This document shows, one piece after another, positions 22,003 through 23,246 of a DNA stretch of 23,246 nt. Position 1 is the first letter of the stretch; each line of letters starts with the position of its first letter. Origin of the DNA: a virus. The stretch lies in IMG/VR virus record IMGVR_UViG_3300017772_000139, positions 1 to 23,246 of that record; one strand, given 5' to 3'. The translations under genes and the position numbers were made by a program. Under the pieces are notes generated by a model, which was not told the origin of the DNA, searched no databases, and saw only the letters and a list, made by a program, of their open reading frames with translations.

Positions 22003-22061
22003 AAGATGGACATCATCCGGTCTATGGTTTATCTTGTTTGTAATACACAACGGGGAACATC

Positions 22062-22631
22062 ATGTCGATGCAGGAAAAGATAGAAGATGGGGAAGAACGT
22101 GTCCTCACAAACAGGCAAAAAACTTTCGCTAGGTTTATTGTAGAAGGCATATACTCGAATGCCGAGGCCGCGAGGAAAGCAGGATTTGCTGAATCAACAG
22201 CCAGTAAACATGCATCCCTACTGTTAAATGGCAGGGACTATCCGCATGTGCTCGAGTATATTCAAGAAATGAGAGAGGAACGGGAACGCAGATATGGCGT
22301 GTCAACTCTCGGTCAACTCGAAAGGCTGTACAAATTATCGGTTGGTGCTGAAGAAAACGGTCAATTTTCTGCGGCTATTAATGCTGAGAAAATCCGCTCC
22401 GCATTGGGCGGTTTAACTGTTGATCGAAGAGAGCAAGTGAACACCATCGATCAGCTATCTCGAGACGAAATTGTTGGACGTTTAGCAGACCTCCAAAAGA
22501 AATACCCCCAAGCTTTTGAGATCGAGGGGACAGCAAAGGATATTACACCAAATGAGCAAGGGACCAGAGGCGAACTTTTGGAACACATTGAGGTCGAATC
22601 TGCCTCCGAAATGCCAAGCGACAAGGATTGA
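22062..22631 (+). CDS. Terminase small subunit
   Basis: The 189-residue protein has an N-terminal LTNRQKTFARFIVEGIYSNAEAARKAGFAESTASKHASLLLN (15-56), the helix-turn-helix layout of small terminases, which recognise packaging sites on phage DNA. An acidic helical stretch (REERERRYGVSTLGQLERLY) then suits ring assembly. The tail is acidic. GGGGAA lies 6 bases before the ATG. It is followed by a nuclease gene that begins 80 bases before its own stop. The large subunit is not in the window, and is expected to the right or on the other side of the genome. Confidence 0.88.
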   Translation: MSMQEKIEDGEERVLTNRQKTFARFIVEGIYSNAEAARKAGFAESTASKHASLLLNGRDYPHVLEYIQEMREERERRYGVSTLGQLERLYKLSVGAEENGQFSAAINAEKIRSALGGLTVDRREQVNTIDQLSRDEIVGRLADLQKKYPQAFEIEGTAKDITPNEQGTRGELLEHIEVESASEMPSDKD

Positions 22632-22974
22632 AAACAAACATGGCGGCGGTGTTCCTGATGTACATTTAATATGGGATGGCTTGCCTTGTTGGATCGAACT
22701 AAAGGTATCTAAAGGAAATGCTGTAAAACTCTCGGCTCATCAAGTCGCATGGAATACAGTGTATTGGGCTCGAGGTGGTGCAAATTTCATCTTAGTAAAG
22801 AGGTCCTCTGAGCGTGATCTACTTTTATTTGAGGGGGGTCAAAGCGCCCAACTTGTGGAAAAAGGGCTGTCTGGAACCGTTGGTTCGAGGTTCGTGGGCC
22901 CTGCGCCTTTATTTGAGGGTCTGCGGCCCCGACTTCTGGACCGATACTCTGCGGCTCTGCGCCCTGCGCCCTAG
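22552..22974 (+). CDS. VRR-NUC-type nuclease (PD-(D/E)xK fold), 140 aa
   Basis: Start taken at 22552 (MSKGPEANFW), where similarity to the family begins; the upstream ATG at 22516 adds an unrelated-looking segment. Residues 25-51 carry RIENKHGGGVPDVHL and CWIELKV with D36, E49 and K51, the PD-(D/E)xK catalytic set, and a following Q64. Such small nucleases occur in phages as junction-resolving or structure-specific enzymes, acting in recombination or before packaging. It overlaps the terminase gene by 80 bases in another frame. The last ~30 residues (from GSRFVGPAPL) are encoded by GC-rich repeats and look added on rather than part of the fold. Confidence 0.85.
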   Translation: MSKGPEANFWNTLRSNLPPKCQATRIENKHGGGVPDVHLIWDGLPCWIELKVSKGNAVKLSAHQVAWNTVYWARGGANFILVKRSSERDLLLFEGGQSAQLVEKGLSGTVGSRFVGPAPLFEGLRPRLLDRYSAALRPAP

Positions 22975-23017
22975 TTTTTTGGTCTGCGGCTCCGCTGCCC
23001 TGCGGGTCTGCGGCCCC
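22917..23017. repeat. GC-rich GGGTCTGCGGCCCC repeats
   Basis: GGGTCTGCGGCCCC occurs at 22917-22930 and 23004-23017, with a variant GGTCTGCGGCTCCGC at 22981-22995. Related CTGCGCC/CTGCGGC units fill much of 22900-23017, and the word TTATTTGA lies next to both perfect copies. The first copy falls inside the nuclease gene, the others after its stop. Each unit can form a small hairpin. Base composition is far more GC-rich than the surroundings. Confidence 0.7.
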
Positions 23018-23047
23018 ATGTTATTTGAATCTATTATGCAGCGCAAT

Positions 23048-23070
23048 AAAAAAGGGGCCGAAGCCCCTTT
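23048..23070 (-). terminator. Strong intrinsic terminator with UUCG tetraloop
   Basis: GGGGC (23054-23058) and GCCCC (23063-23067) form a stem extended by A-T pairs. On the minus strand the loop reads TTCG closed by C-G, the very stable cUUCGg type, and is followed by six T and then ATT. It would end transcription of the Cys-rich gene at the right edge. On the plus strand only three T follow, so it may also act weakly for the nuclease transcript. Confidence 0.88.
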
Positions 23071-23072
23071 CC

Positions 23073-23246
23073 CTAGTGTTCTACTATCGCGATTGATTTT
23101 GCTAGGCTAGATCCCTTGCATAGTTTGCAAGCTGTGCATTGGACGCGGCGTCCTGCTTCTTTCGATGCAGGACAAAGTGCCTCGTTTGTTTTGTCGAGAT
23201 CCTCTAATCCTGTGATAACTCGGAAGGTGCGCCGACCCTCGGACCA
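23073..23246 (-). CDS. Cys-rich phage protein, C-terminal part (DUF7227-like)
   Basis: The minus-strand frame is open from the right window edge for 57 codons and ends in TAG at 23073-23075; its start lies outside. The text reads FRVITGLEDLDKTNEALCPASKEAGRR and CTACKLCKGSSLAKSIAIVEH. The block CPASKEAGRRVQCTACKLCKG followed by KSIAI..H matches a small family of phage proteins of unknown function that I know as DUF7227-like, in which the cysteines probably bind a metal. It has its own strong terminator three bases after the stop and converges with the terminase/nuclease genes. Confidence 0.75.
   Translation of the reverse strand, partial: WSEGRRTFRVITGLEDLDKTNEALCPASKEAGRRVQCTACKLCKGSSLAKSIAIVEH

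Noticed and set aside
22814-23110. Plus-strand ORF of 98 codons over the GC-rich repeats
   Set aside because: It overlaps the nuclease in another frame, then reads through repeats and a terminator; its composition is driven by the repeat.

Overview
The window looks like part of the genome of a marine, tailed (podovirus-like) bacteriophage. Its mix of genes recalls the HMO-2011-like phages of marine alphaproteobacteria: a family-A DNA polymerase, a UvrD-like helicase, an archaeo-eukaryotic-type primase with an SKSGGAHL motif, an SNF2-like helicase, a VRR-NUC nuclease, a cytosine-methyltransferase-like protein, and Gly-rich ejection-type virion proteins with GPGSGTSDSIPA and GAFGGSRQ motifs. 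That placement comes from protein family recognition only; no search was run. No integrase, repressor/Cro pair, tRNA, rRNA, CRISPR array or insertion sequence was seen.

Layout. (1) 1-8403, plus strand: virion genes. These are the 3' part of a tail or head-completion protein, four small coupled ORFs (two of 31 and 36 codons), three medium internal-virion candidates, and a 1372-residue internal virion protein. Most junctions overlap as ATGA or TAATG. (2) 8406-15561, minus strand: the replication operon, read right to left. It runs coiled-coil protein, SSB-like protein, a terminator-like hairpin, primase (split by an apparent frameshift), AlpA-like DNA-binding protein, UvrD-like helicase, DUF6378-like protein, DNA polymerase and a small protein. 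It meets the virion genes head-on with two bases between stop codons. (3) 15638-17328, plus strand: an SNF2-like helicase and a small partner, divergent from the replication operon. (4) 17381-21719, minus strand: a tightly packed accessory operon of small proteins (RHH-like, HTH, DnaJ-type zinc finger, YubB-like, cytosine-methyltransferase-like, possible SymE/AbrB-like). It ends at a terminator lying inside the 3' end of the opposing gene. (5) 21720-22061: a 342-bp non-coding region with repeated TAGTACGTTT boxes in both orientations, palindromes and a leftward promoter. It is a candidate replication origin and/or control region. (6) 22062-22974, plus strand: terminase small subunit and an overlapping VRR-NUC nuclease that ends in GC-rich repeats. 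(7) 23073-23246, minus strand: the C-terminus of a Cys-rich phage protein, followed by a strong leftward terminator with a UUCG tetraloop.

Working together: the two leftward operons supply early and replication functions (primase, helicase, polymerase, SSB-like protein, modification). The rightward genes supply packaging and virion parts, including proteins likely ejected with the DNA. The most notable points are the split primase, the iteron-like region at 21.8-22.0 kb, a long hairpin that can hide the ribosome-binding site of the RHH-like gene, an internal terminator between SSB-like and primase genes, and SSB-type C-terminal tips on two adjacent replication proteins.
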